Source: an uncultured Bacteroidales bacterium (GTDB taxonomy: Bacteria; Bacteroidota; Bacteroidia; Bacteroidales; Paludibacteraceae). From it: a stretch of 64,000 nucleotides of DNA. Of the stretch, positions 35,720 to 43,486 are shown piece after piece. Numbering within the stretch: the first letter of the stretch is position 1; each line of letters opens with the position of its first letter. The stretch lies in NCBI GenBank assembly GCA_944321895.1, contig CALUNA010000012.1, positions 1 through 64,000 on the forward strand, given 5' to 3'. Below the pieces are notes generated by a model. It was not told where the DNA came from and made no database searches. It worked only from the letters and a program-made list of their open reading frames with translations. A program made the translations under genes and the position numbers.

Positions 35720-37420
35720 TTATAGCAAATAATTATCGTAGCCGATGCCCTTGACTTTTAAGTCGGCTGGAAGTTCTTTGTTTTTATCGGCTTCCAGATG
35801 TTTATTGAAAACCTCAGCCATTGAACGGGCAATGCAGAAGCTACGTGCATCCCAACAAGCTGCGCTCCAAGCAGTACGTATTACAATCGCATTCGGACGT
35901 ACCTCCAAATGACGAACATAAATCTTTGGATTACTTGAGTTATGATAACGCTGACAATCAGAGTACAGTTGATATTTTTCTTCCATCGTATGAGCAAAAT
36001 CATTATATAGCTTTTGGGCAGTATCTACATCATTGACCAATAAATCTTCTGCCCCAAACGACTCGTCTCCTTTCTTACCGCCAAAACCGAAATGGAACTG
36101 GGTTGGCAATGCCGGTTCCTGGGCACCGCTTGCTGCCAGAATAGTGATAATCCAATGGTCCTTCGTGGGTGCTAAGCGTTGTAAATCTGCCATGTAATCA
36201 TCCAATCCTTCCATCTGCTCACCGCTTAAAAGATAAAAAGACTTATAGGGGCGGATTGTACCAACCTCCTTGCTTATAAAATTAAATCCTCCGAATTTGG
36301 CAATATAAAATGCAAAAGAGCCCATTACAACTTCACTAAAAGCACTCGGAGCAACTATGGTCACTTTCGACCCTCTATCAATGCAACATCCATAAGAACG
36401 GTTTTTTAGAAAGCATTCCACCGCCAATTTATCCTCTGCTTTTTCTTCCAAAGGGCGGGTAGAAGCCAAATTAATCAGACGCAAATTATCAGCTGCAGCC
36501 ACACCATCCAAAATATCATCTGTTTTCAATCCCATTTGATATTGAATATCTACAATCGATTGAAACTTTGGTATAATTTGATAACCTGAATATCGGTCCA
36601 ATTTCCGTTCGAATGTGGTATAAATTTTAGCAGCATTTGCCTTGCAGGTCTCCGCATGTACCTCTTCTTCCAGTGATTCTGTAAAACCCGCCCCAATCAG
36701 TCCCGCTGGAACAGCGAAAATTGCGATACCCAATATACCGACAATGCAAGCAATAATTCTCCCCCAGAAAGTAATGGGGGGATTTTCGGCAAAACCTCCC
36801 GGATCGCCAATGTATTGTGCAAATGCCCAAACCACTGAATCTACTCCATTTACATAAACTTCTGGCTGGGCTTCATGCTCAAGGAAATACAATATAAAGG
36901 ACAGTATAACCGTAACAATACACAAAAACTGGAGTGACACAAACATTTCATTCCGCTTGGAGTTCACCGCATTCCGTAAAAGTCGGAATGAGCGCATAAA
37001 CCGGAATATTCGCATCAAACGCATGATACGCAACGCTTTAAGTGCCGTGTAGGGAAACGAGAAGAAGAAATGCAGATAAAACGGATAAGTAGCCAACACA
37101 TCAATCAGCCCATAAAAACTGAAACAATATCTTATTCTCCCCCAAAAGCCTTTATAACGGCTATCCAACAAATCGGCACACCATATGCGCAGGGTTACTT
37201 CAATAGTGAAAAATACAGTCGTAATGATATCTATCAAATTCAACCATGTGCCGTACCTTTCCACGACACCTTCAAAAGTGGCCAAAAAGATTTCAATGGT
37301 ACTCAGCAATATGAAGCCTATAATCACATAATCGACTATATTCTCCCACTGGCGCGTATGAAGTTTATCATCAAAAATCCGTGCTAAATTTTTCTTAAAC
37401 TCATGAATACTTATTTTCAT
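35720..37420 (-). CDS. voltage-gated-type ion channel with non-canonical selectivity filter
   Basis: 566 residues. Residues about 25-245 form a six-helix channel: S1 DYVIIGFILLSTIEIFL, an S4 voltage sensor with Arg every third residue (LRIMRLMRIFRFMRSFRLLR, 128-148), pore helix VDSVVWAFA, and S6 GILGIAIFAVPAGLIGAGF. The K+ filter TVGYGD is absent; QYIGDPGGFAENPP stands there (200-213). The last ~320 residues are cytosolic and unrecognised. Last full gene of the unit A operon. It would sit in the inner membrane; ion choice and gating signal are unknown. Confidence 0.85.
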   Translation of the reverse strand: MKISIHEFKKNLARIFDDKLHTRQWENIVDYVIIGFILLSTIEIFLATFEGVVERYGTWLNLIDIITTVFFTIEVTLRIWCADLLDSRYKGFWGRIRYCFSFYGLIDVLATYPFYLHFFFSFPYTALKALRIMRLMRIFRFMRSFRLLRNAVNSKRNEMFVSLQFLCIVTVILSFILYFLEHEAQPEVYVNGVDSVVWAFAQYIGDPGGFAENPPITFWGRIIACIVGILGIAIFAVPAGLIGAGFTESLEEEVHAETCKANAAKIYTTFERKLDRYSGYQIIPKFQSIVDIQYQMGLKTDDILDGVAAADNLRLINLASTRPLEEKAEDKLAVECFLKNRSYGCCIDRGSKVTIVAPSAFSEVVMGSFAFYIAKFGGFNFISKEVGTIRPYKSFYLLSGEQMEGLDDYMADLQRLAPTKDHWIITILAASGAQEPALPTQFHFGFGGKKGDESFGAEDLLVNDVDTAQKLYNDFAHTMEEKYQLYSDCQRYHNSSNPKIYVRHLEVRPNAIVIRTAWSAACWDARSFCIARSMAEVFNKHLEADKNKELPADLKVKGIGYDNYLL

Positions 37421-37479
37421 AATATCATTGCTGTTCTAAATCATGTTCATCTATAATTATTTTCCTGTTTATAAATTAT

Positions 37480-38235
37480 TTAGCGGATAAGCCACGAAAC
37501 GCCTATTCCTGCCAATACATGAAAATTGGTTTTAAGGACACTGCATGAACTGTACAGGTCGATTTGCACGTTTCTATGTGGAAAAACATTGACTCCGGCT
37601 CCTATCAGACAATCATCAATTGACATAGGAGTATCATCAGTTCCTTGGAAGGCATTGTAATTCTCGCAAAAAAATCCTACCCGTTCAGACAGACTCACAT
37701 CAAAACAAAAAGAAAAGTGGGTAAGTGGATGAACGGTGGTTCCGTCCCACTCCATTCCCACGTTGTAACCGAGATTTAGCCAGGACAACAATTTGTTGTC
37801 AAAAAGCAAAAGCAAAGAAGGTGCAGGGCATGCATGTTCCTCACCTTGAACCAAAGGCACTGACAATGCCGCTTGCAGGCTCGTTTCGGGCAACCATCTA
37901 TACGGACTGGAAATCCTTACCTTTGTCCCAATCATCAAAGGATTTACTTGATAGGCAAATGCCTTGTTTTCGTTCCCATAAAAACCCGCATATTCCAGCC
38001 ATACTTCTGCAAAATTAGTTAGTCCATAACGTAACATCATGGCAGGTAACAATATTTGATCGAAGTCTCCATTTTCATATTCAATGCGTGATTCCAACTG
38101 CAATGAACGATATGGCATTACATCTACTCCAGTAGACCTACCAGCACGACTGGAAATTACAACAGTCTCTTCTTGGGCATTTACATCTAGCAGCCCAAGA
38201 AGAGAAAGCAAAAACACAATACTAAAAATTCTCAT
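37480..38235 (-). CDS. predicted outer-membrane beta-barrel protein
   Basis: 251 residues with a signal peptide (IFSIVFLLSLLGLLDVNA) and alternating hydrophobic strands (LQLESRIEYENG, LRYGLTNFAEVWLEYAGFYG, SWLNLGYNVGMEWDG, VQIDLYSSCSVL) like the phenol-degradation MetA/transporter barrels. No known substrate. It lies between the channel and the KAP NTPase, so unit A spans both membranes. Confidence 0.65.
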   Translation of the reverse strand: MRIFSIVFLLSLLGLLDVNAQEETVVISSRAGRSTGVDVMPYRSLQLESRIEYENGDFDQILLPAMMLRYGLTNFAEVWLEYAGFYGNENKAFAYQVNPLMIGTKVRISSPYRWLPETSLQAALSVPLVQGEEHACPAPSLLLLFDNKLLSWLNLGYNVGMEWDGTTVHPLTHFSFCFDVSLSERVGFFCENYNAFQGTDDTPMSIDDCLIGAGVNVFPHRNVQIDLYSSCSVLKTNFHVLAGIGVSWLIR

Positions 38236-38253
38236 TTGAATTCGGAAACATTT

Positions 38254-40011
38254 TTAGCAGCTTTCAATCTTATAACCAAGATTTTTCTGTACGATGTCTA
38301 TAAACTTCATGAAAGCACCCGGTTTACCTTGTACGGTTGTCGGCCAGTTTTTGGCTACCACAAATACTGTTTTGTCGGCTAATTCAAAACAATCGTTTGG
38401 GGAACGCACCCTAAAGAAGTTTACCACTCCTTTTTCATTTAGTTCGCGTTCATAGTCTTCATAAAGCATGAAATAAGCATCCATATTTTTTTGGAAACGA
38501 AAATCCTCTTTCAATTGCTCATATGACACTTGCGGATTTTGTTGTATATAATACCTTATCACAGAATAAACCAAATCTATTTTCTTGGAATAAACCGTTC
38601 CATTGAAACGATAATTGGATGTATCCCGATTAAATTTGGTTATCTTTTTAGGCGTATCAAAAGCCTTCAGGTTTGTGACTGCCGACAATTCCAATGTTGC
38701 TTCTACCACTTCTCCTAATCTTGCATCATCGCCAATAATTTCAGATATTTTGTTGAGAAGAGCAGAAACCTGAAATGCCCTATTGCTCAAAAACGTTTCC
38801 TTCTGACACATTCTGAAAACCACCTTCTCCCAAGGTTCATCAAACTCACCTGTTGCATTCAAACTTTCTTCCTCCACTGGAGTTAAAGGACGCAACTTTA
38901 ACTTGGATGCAACTTTCTCATTCCATGCTTTAAAATCCGGTTCTTCTGTAAGCTGGTTATAGATATATGGATAAGCAATCTGCATACAAACCAAAGCAAA
39001 ATTTATCAATTTGTTGGTATTGTCCGACTCCTCTGCCTGCATTCGTTTGTTAATCAACGATATAAGCGAAAGCGTATTGGTAAGGCGTTTCAAAGATCTT
39101 GGATTAGTCCCTACCGACAATCTGGAAATCTCCGATAGATTTTCGGCCAAGGTTGCATCTCCCATTTCTTTGGGTGTAAAGAAATCAATCTGCTCGAGTG
39201 CATTTACCAAAAATGTATCCACTTTGTAGGAGGCAACGGGCATGGAGAAAGGCAATTGAATAATCTTATCGAAGAATGATCTGAATTCACGCTCATTCTT
39301 TTCTGTCAATTCTCCAAATTTAGGTTTCAATCCCTTGATTACCACATCATAATCAATAGCAAGAATGAATATACAATTTTCTATATCAAATATATTTTTC
39401 AACAATTCCAATATCTCTACCGCCATTGGAGGGTCAATCCGATCAAGGTCGTCAATGTAGAAAATAAAGCCTTTCTTATGGGGATTATGTGCCAGTGAGT
39501 CAGCAATCAGCTTTGTAATCTCCGCTTTCAATGCTGCTATATCCGACTCTGGGACATCACCACTCTCTGCAAATATATCATCCACCAGTGAACCATCTAT
39601 ACCCACTTGGTTGGCGACAACCTTTGTTCCTATCGTTGCCATTTTCCTGAATATACCGCCTATTTTCTTCTTGCTTTCTTCCCATTTGTTGGCATTCGGA
39701 TTCAGATTACCAATCTGATTGATGATACCCTCGAGTATGTTGATGATAGTCTGACCTGGTGATTTCAACAATGAATATTGCCAGGTATTAATCCATATAG
39801 GATAAAATTCCGCACCTTCCACATCACACAGATTCCAGCGAAGCAGATTCATCAACGAAGTTTTACCGCTTCCCCATTCCCCTTGCAATGCTATCGTAAT
39901 TGGAGTATCAGTCAGTTTTACATAATCAATAAGTGCTTGCTGGTAAACCTCTATTCCAAACAAATCATCTTGCGTATGCGTACGCGGCACATCTATGATA
40001 CTTGATTTCAT
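38254..40011 (-). CDS. KAP family P-loop NTPase
   Basis: 585 residues of the KAP family: Walker A GEWGSGKTS at 44-52, an NTW strand after it (WINTWQY), Walker B FYIDDLDRIDP near 185-193, and the family's FILAIDYDVVIKGL. The membrane-helix insertion of many KAP NTPases is not evident, so it seems cytosolic. KAP NTPases are thought to organise membrane-associated assemblies and turn up in phage-conflict loci (Aravind and co-workers, 2004). It starts the channel-barrel-KAP half of unit A. Confidence 0.88.
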   Translation of the reverse strand: MKSSIIDVPRTHTQDDLFGIEVYQQALIDYVKLTDTPITIALQGEWGSGKTSLMNLLRWNLCDVEGAEFYPIWINTWQYSLLKSPGQTIINILEGIINQIGNLNPNANKWEESKKKIGGIFRKMATIGTKVVANQVGIDGSLVDDIFAESGDVPESDIAALKAEITKLIADSLAHNPHKKGFIFYIDDLDRIDPPMAVEILELLKNIFDIENCIFILAIDYDVVIKGLKPKFGELTEKNEREFRSFFDKIIQLPFSMPVASYKVDTFLVNALEQIDFFTPKEMGDATLAENLSEISRLSVGTNPRSLKRLTNTLSLISLINKRMQAEESDNTNKLINFALVCMQIAYPYIYNQLTEEPDFKAWNEKVASKLKLRPLTPVEEESLNATGEFDEPWEKVVFRMCQKETFLSNRAFQVSALLNKISEIIGDDARLGEVVEATLELSAVTNLKAFDTPKKITKFNRDTSNYRFNGTVYSKKIDLVYSVIRYYIQQNPQVSYEQLKEDFRFQKNMDAYFMLYEDYERELNEKGVVNFFRVRSPNDCFELADKTVFVVAKNWPTTVQGKPGAFMKFIDIVQKNLGYKIESC

Positions 40012-40090
40012 TTTCTTGCTATGCTATATATCCATTCTACAAACAGAAATGCAGCACAAGTATATACCCATGCTGCTTTCTTTGAATTAT

Positions 40091-40333
40091 TTATTTTTCC
40101 CGTTTAAGCGACTCTTTTGCGCTCTCTATTTGCCCTTTAATGTATTCGATTTTTCTGTCATGTGCTGCTGCCTTATCAATCTTTGATTTCCTATAGGACG
40201 CTTTCGAGGATGGAGAAGATGCTCTTTTAATCAAATCCGCATAAGACGCATTGTCTCTTTTCTTGGCTTCCTTCTCCTTGGCTAAATCAGCACGCAAATC
40301 GATGATTTTTTTCTTATAATATTCCTTACTCAT
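40091..40333 (-). CDS. small charged coiled-coil protein
   Basis: 80 residues, over a third Lys/Arg/Glu/Asp, predicted all helical: YKKKIIDLRADLAKEKEAKK and a second helix IEYIKGQIESAKESLKREK separated by a Ser-rich SSPSSKASYRKSK hinge. No signal peptide or catalytic motif. It lies inside the unit A operon between the KAP gene and the two small-protein genes; a scaffold or adaptor role is only a guess. Confidence 0.65.
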   Translation of the reverse strand: MSKEYYKKKIIDLRADLAKEKEAKKRDNASYADLIKRASSPSSKASYRKSKIDKAAAHDRKIEYIKGQIESAKESLKREK

Positions 40334-40350
40334 ATATTGAGTGTTTTTAG

Positions 40351-40407
40351 ACCCAATCGGTCATTGGAATGCAAGTACATTTTTCAAATTCAATGACCGA
40401 ATTGGGT
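40351..40407. repeat. long imperfect inverted repeat inside the unit A operon
   Basis: ACCCAATCGGTCATTG (40351-40366) pairs with CAATGACCGAATTGGGT (40391-40407) with one bulged base and a 24-base loop. No T-run follows on either strand, so it is not a standard terminator; a processing or stability element, or the scar of a small mobile element, would fit. Confidence 0.7.
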
Positions 40408-40442
40408 TTGATAGTAAAAATAAAGAATTTCTGTATGCAAGC

Positions 40443-40757
40443 TTATTTTCCTGCTGCAGAAATAGTGATTTCATTGTCTGCCAGCTTGCTGTCATCTGCA
40501 TTTGCCACTTGCACGCCGATTCCATACAATTCAGCTACTTTCTTCTCAAAGTTGCCCACTTTGATGTTGCCTTTTACAACCAGTTCGCCACCCTTTGCTC
40601 CTTCTGCACGGATTGATGCCAAAGTTGCATCATCGTCAGCAAATGCACCTTTACAAGAAGCACTTTTATATACGCGCAAAGTAGAGCCGAAGCATTCTTT
40701 GAACTTTTCCTTCAAGGTTTTGACCTTCATGCGGCCATCCAATTTAAATTCTGCCAT
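40443..40757 (-). CDS. small protein of unnamed family, paralogue of 41344-41709
   Basis: 104 residues: MAEFKLDGRMKVKTLKEKFK, FGSTLRVYKSASCKG, LASIRAEGAKGGELVVKGNI, KVGNFEKKVAELYGIGVQVA, ending LADNEITISAAGK. The alternation of strands and a helix suggests a small beta-grasp-like or alpha/beta fold. It shares the order K.KT....F...FG..L.VYKG....D...T......, then L.VK....VG..EK....YG..VQ, then DN.LTI..A with the 121-residue gene upstream. I recall similar small proteins in other gut bacteria without assigned function. Leader carries the GGAGGTAGCC element. Confidence 0.75.
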   Translation of the reverse strand: MAEFKLDGRMKVKTLKEKFKECFGSTLRVYKSASCKGAFADDDATLASIRAEGAKGGELVVKGNIKVGNFEKKVAELYGIGVQVANADDSKLADNEITISAAGK

Positions 40758-40783
40758 AATAAATAATGATTTAAAATTACATG

Positions 40784-40816
40784 CCTACTCTTCGAGGATT
40801 TTCGGCTACCTCCAAT
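40784..40816 (-). repeat. repeated leader element, copy 1
   Basis: Minus-strand GGAGGTAGCCGAAAATCC followed by AGAGTAGG, about 30 bases before the ATG at 40757. The same sequence stands before the gene at 41280. Confidence 0.7.
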
Positions 40817-40893
40817 AAATCTTATCCTCATGATAAAAAGAATTATATTGTAACAATATATTTCTTTCTATTAGATACACATTGAACGATATA

Positions 40894-41280
40894 TTACAAA
40901 TATTTCATTATATCTTCCTCTGTCACAATAACTCCTTCAATACCACAGTCATTAAAATAAGCGATTGAATATTCTTTTTCTAAGCCAGTGAAATGTCCAT
41001 CTCCACGCACGGCAGCAAGAGAAAGAGCTTGAGCTGCTTTTTTTACATTCAAACTACTGTTCTTAATAATATCAATAGCTGTCCCAACAGTCATTTTATT
41101 GACATGATTACCAAACAAATCATAAATTTTCTCTTTAGTATTAAATCCACAAGCAATTGCAAATTTAAACATCGGTTTTATCTCATCTTGATTATCTTGA
41201 GTATAATTAGAACCAAAATAATCAGCACTAGCAATTGCTGTTGCAACTGTAATACATGCTGCAATCTCATCAATAGTCAT
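40894..41280 (-). CDS. small helical protein, TerB-like
   Basis: 128 residues, predicted all alpha: IDEIAACITVATAIASADYF, IKPMFKFAIACGFNTKEKIY, AAQALSLAAVRGDGHFTGLE. The repeating acidic-helical pattern with A.ADG/DG motifs recalls TerB-like tellurite/stress proteins, but the metal-binding Asp pattern is not clear, so the assignment is tentative. It sits between the two paralogous small-protein genes. Confidence 0.55.
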   Translation of the reverse strand: MTIDEIAACITVATAIASADYFGSNYTQDNQDEIKPMFKFAIACGFNTKEKIYDLFGNHVNKMTVGTAIDIIKNSSLNVKKAAQALSLAAVRGDGHFTGLEKEYSIAYFNDCGIEGVIVTEEDIMKYL

Positions 41281-41304
41281 AATATAAATAACATAAAAAT
41301 TTTA

Positions 41305-41339
41305 CCTACTCTTTTTATAGGATTTTCGGCTACCTCCAT
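41305..41339 (-). repeat. repeated leader element, copy 2
   Basis: Minus-strand GGAGGTAGCCGAAAATCC, then AGAGTAGG four bases later than in copy 1, ahead of the ATG at 41280. Confidence 0.7.
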
Positions 41340-41343
41340 TCTC

Positions 41344-41709
41344 CTATTTCTCGCCACGAGCAGCTTGACCAATAGTAAGATTGTTATCCACACACGACTT
41401 TCCTGCCGGGTCTTTGATTTGCACTGTAAGTCCATAAACAGAATCAAACAGTTTTTCCACTTCACCCACTTTCATGGAAGCTTTTATTTTCAGTTCCTCA
41501 CTGCTACGGGTATTTACTGCTTTGGAAGTTTTATCATTGAGCTGCTTGATGGTCATTTCCGGATCTGCCAGTTTTACGCCTTTATAAACAGCCAATGTAC
41601 ATCCAAATGCCTCTTTAAAGTCGGCACAAATTGTTTTCAGTTTTTTGTTGGGGGCCACACTGAATTCTGCATTCGTAAAGTGGTCCTTAATGTTATTAAG
41701 TAATCCCAT
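41344..41709 (-). CDS. small protein of unnamed family, paralogue of 40443-40757
   Basis: 121 residues. Begins MGLLNNIKDHFTNAEFSVAP, then KLKTICADFKEAFGCTLAVYKG, TIKQLNDKTSKAVNTRSSEEL, MKVGEVEKLFDSVYGLTVQI, ending CVDNNLTIGQAARGEK. It matches the 104-residue neighbour position by position in the FG..L.VYKG, VG..EK....YG..VQ and DN.LTI blocks but has a longer N-terminus. Thirteen bases downstream of the OmpA-domain gene. Confidence 0.75.
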   Translation of the reverse strand: MGLLNNIKDHFTNAEFSVAPNKKLKTICADFKEAFGCTLAVYKGVKLADPEMTIKQLNDKTSKAVNTRSSEELKIKASMKVGEVEKLFDSVYGLTVQIKDPAGKSCVDNNLTIGQAARGEK

Positions 41710-41721
41710 AATGTATTGTGT

Positions 41722-42969
41722 TTATTTGATAACAATAAATTCCGTACGACGATTTTCCGGCGACATCGGGTCATCTGCATTTCTAAGTTTGTTGGAACCG
41801 CAACCCACTGCTTCCAAACGATTGGCATCTACACCTTCATAACCCACCAGGAAGTCAACGGCTGCTTGTGCACGTTTTTCACTCAATTTCATATTCAGGT
41901 CTGCATTACCTTCCGCAGATGTATGTCCTTCGATGCGCAAACGCAACTGCGGGTTCTGTTTCAACACTTTTGCTAAATCGTGCAACACGAACTTGGCGTC
42001 CTGACTTAACTCCGCTTTGCCTTGTTCAAATTGCGCTGCATTGAAATTCGCTTCAATTTCAGCAATTTGTTGTACATAGACGGTATCGACTACTACCTTT
42101 TCCACCACTTGCACTTGCTTTGGACGCATAAAGAGCCAGCCAAGCAATGCAGCTACCACTAGAACCAGAACCAGAATAATCACCCATAATTTGCTTTTTG
42201 ACTTTTCTTCCGGCACTGGCGGTACGTATCCATTGAGGTACTCCAGTCGATAGCCACCTTTCTTGCCACCCTTGTCTGCAGCCTCAAACTTGGCAACGAC
42301 AATACCATATTGCTTTGCCCAGTTGACCAATCGTTCAAAGCTTGGCTTGGTCCACATAGAGACAACAGCCACCTTACGTCCATCCTGCAAATGAAGCAGA
42401 CATTCTTCATCCGTAAAAAATCCGTTCCAATCCTCGCTCTGTACCGATTTTATCTCCTTCAAATCTACAAAGTTGATTTTCACACCACTATCCGGATTCA
42501 ATGAATCGGGAAATGCCTTTTTCATGTCTTCCAAAGTGGCATGGGGATACATGGTCAGATAGGCATGCATAATACCTAAAGCCGTACGGTTTTGGGCCTT
42601 TCCATATACACGAATCTTGGCATTAGCCAATTCGGCATCTGTGCCCTCCACTTTTAGCTCTGGTTCTGGCTTGCTTTCAGGAGCCGGTTTCGCCTCAGAT
42701 TGTGGAATCGCATCTGGTTTTGCTGCAGGAGCAGATACGACTGATTGTTTCACATGACTGTTCAAGTAGTCAATCAATTTTGCCCCAAACTGTCTTGTGT
42801 TCCAATCTTCGTCATACGTGAAACCGACTTTTTCCGAAAGTTCACGCAATGCACCTTTGGCATTGTTTATTGGTTGTTTGCTTCCACTTGAGGTGTCATA
42901 TACCAAAATAGAGCCGCTATCTTCTTGCTCTATGATGTAGTTTTCAAAATTTGCCGATTTCTTTATCAT
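41722..42969 (-). CDS. OmpA-domain protein with cytosolic KGALRE domain (membrane-spanning)
   Basis: 415 residues. Residues 9-70 are one copy of the recurrent domain (YIIEQEDSGSILVYD, KGALRELSEKVGF, WNTRQFGAKLIDYL); a Pro/Ala-rich linker; an unassigned cytosolic domain to about 255 (HLQDGRKVAVVSMWTKPSFE); a single membrane helix LWVIILVLVLVVAALLGWLF at about 262-284; then an OmpA/MotB peptidoglycan-binding domain (LRLRIEGHTSAEGNADLNMK, LSEKRAQAAVDFL, NRRTEFIVIK). This topology, cytosolic sensor to cell wall, recalls ZorB or MotB but with a large N-terminal cytosolic part. Confidence 0.88.
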   Translation of the reverse strand: MIKKSANFENYIIEQEDSGSILVYDTSSGSKQPINNAKGALRELSEKVGFTYDEDWNTRQFGAKLIDYLNSHVKQSVVSAPAAKPDAIPQSEAKPAPESKPEPELKVEGTDAELANAKIRVYGKAQNRTALGIMHAYLTMYPHATLEDMKKAFPDSLNPDSGVKINFVDLKEIKSVQSEDWNGFFTDEECLLHLQDGRKVAVVSMWTKPSFERLVNWAKQYGIVVAKFEAADKGGKKGGYRLEYLNGYVPPVPEEKSKSKLWVIILVLVLVVAALLGWLFMRPKQVQVVEKVVVDTVYVQQIAEIEANFNAAQFEQGKAELSQDAKFVLHDLAKVLKQNPQLRLRIEGHTSAEGNADLNMKLSEKRAQAAVDFLVGYEGVDANRLEAVGCGSNKLRNADDPMSPENRRTEFIVIK

Positions 42970-42998
42970 AAATAATACATTAACTATATTTTCACTTA

Positions 42999-43385
42999 TT
43001 AATCTAACTTGTCTATCAGTTTAGAGCCGAACTGTCTAGTAGTCCATTCTGGGTCGTATGTAAATCCAATCTTATCTGCTATTTCTCGTAAAGCTCCTTT
43101 TGTATTGTCATAAGTTCTATAACACTCAATACTTCCAGTAGCCAATTCACGTACTACATAATCCCCAACATTAGCCATATTATTGCTACCGTAAGCTTTT
43201 ATAAGTTTATTGCCAAACTGACGAGTAGTCCACCCGCTATCGTAACTAAAACCTACAGATTCGGACGCCTCACGCAAGGCACCTTTAACATTGTCGTAAA
43301 TTCTGTACACTTCAATTGTACCACTTTCCAGCTGTTGAATAATGTATTCACCACTGATTGCAGATTTTTTTACTTTCTTTTCCAT
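42999..43385 (-). CDS. tandem KGALRE-domain protein
   Basis: 128 residues made of two head-to-tail copies of the same ~55-residue domain. Copy 1: YIIQQLESGTIEVYRIYDNV, KGALREASESVGFSYD, WTTRQFGNKLI. Copy 2: YVVRELATGSIECYRTYDNT, KGALREIADKIGFTYD, WTTRQFGSKLIDKL. No signal peptide or other motif. It lies between the OmpA-domain gene and the nuclease gene, both of which carry one copy; a shared small-molecule, peptide or protein ligand is inferred. Confidence 0.8.
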   Translation of the reverse strand: MEKKVKKSAISGEYIIQQLESGTIEVYRIYDNVKGALREASESVGFSYDSGWTTRQFGNKLIKAYGSNNMANVGDYVVRELATGSIECYRTYDNTKGALREIADKIGFTYDPEWTTRQFGSKLIDKLD

Positions 43386-43486
43386 AATGATTTGATTTTA
43401 AAATTGTACATTTATATTATTTTCAGATAGATATACACAAAACATCTCATATATTCCAGAATCCAAAGCTCTGCTAATTTGCATTT

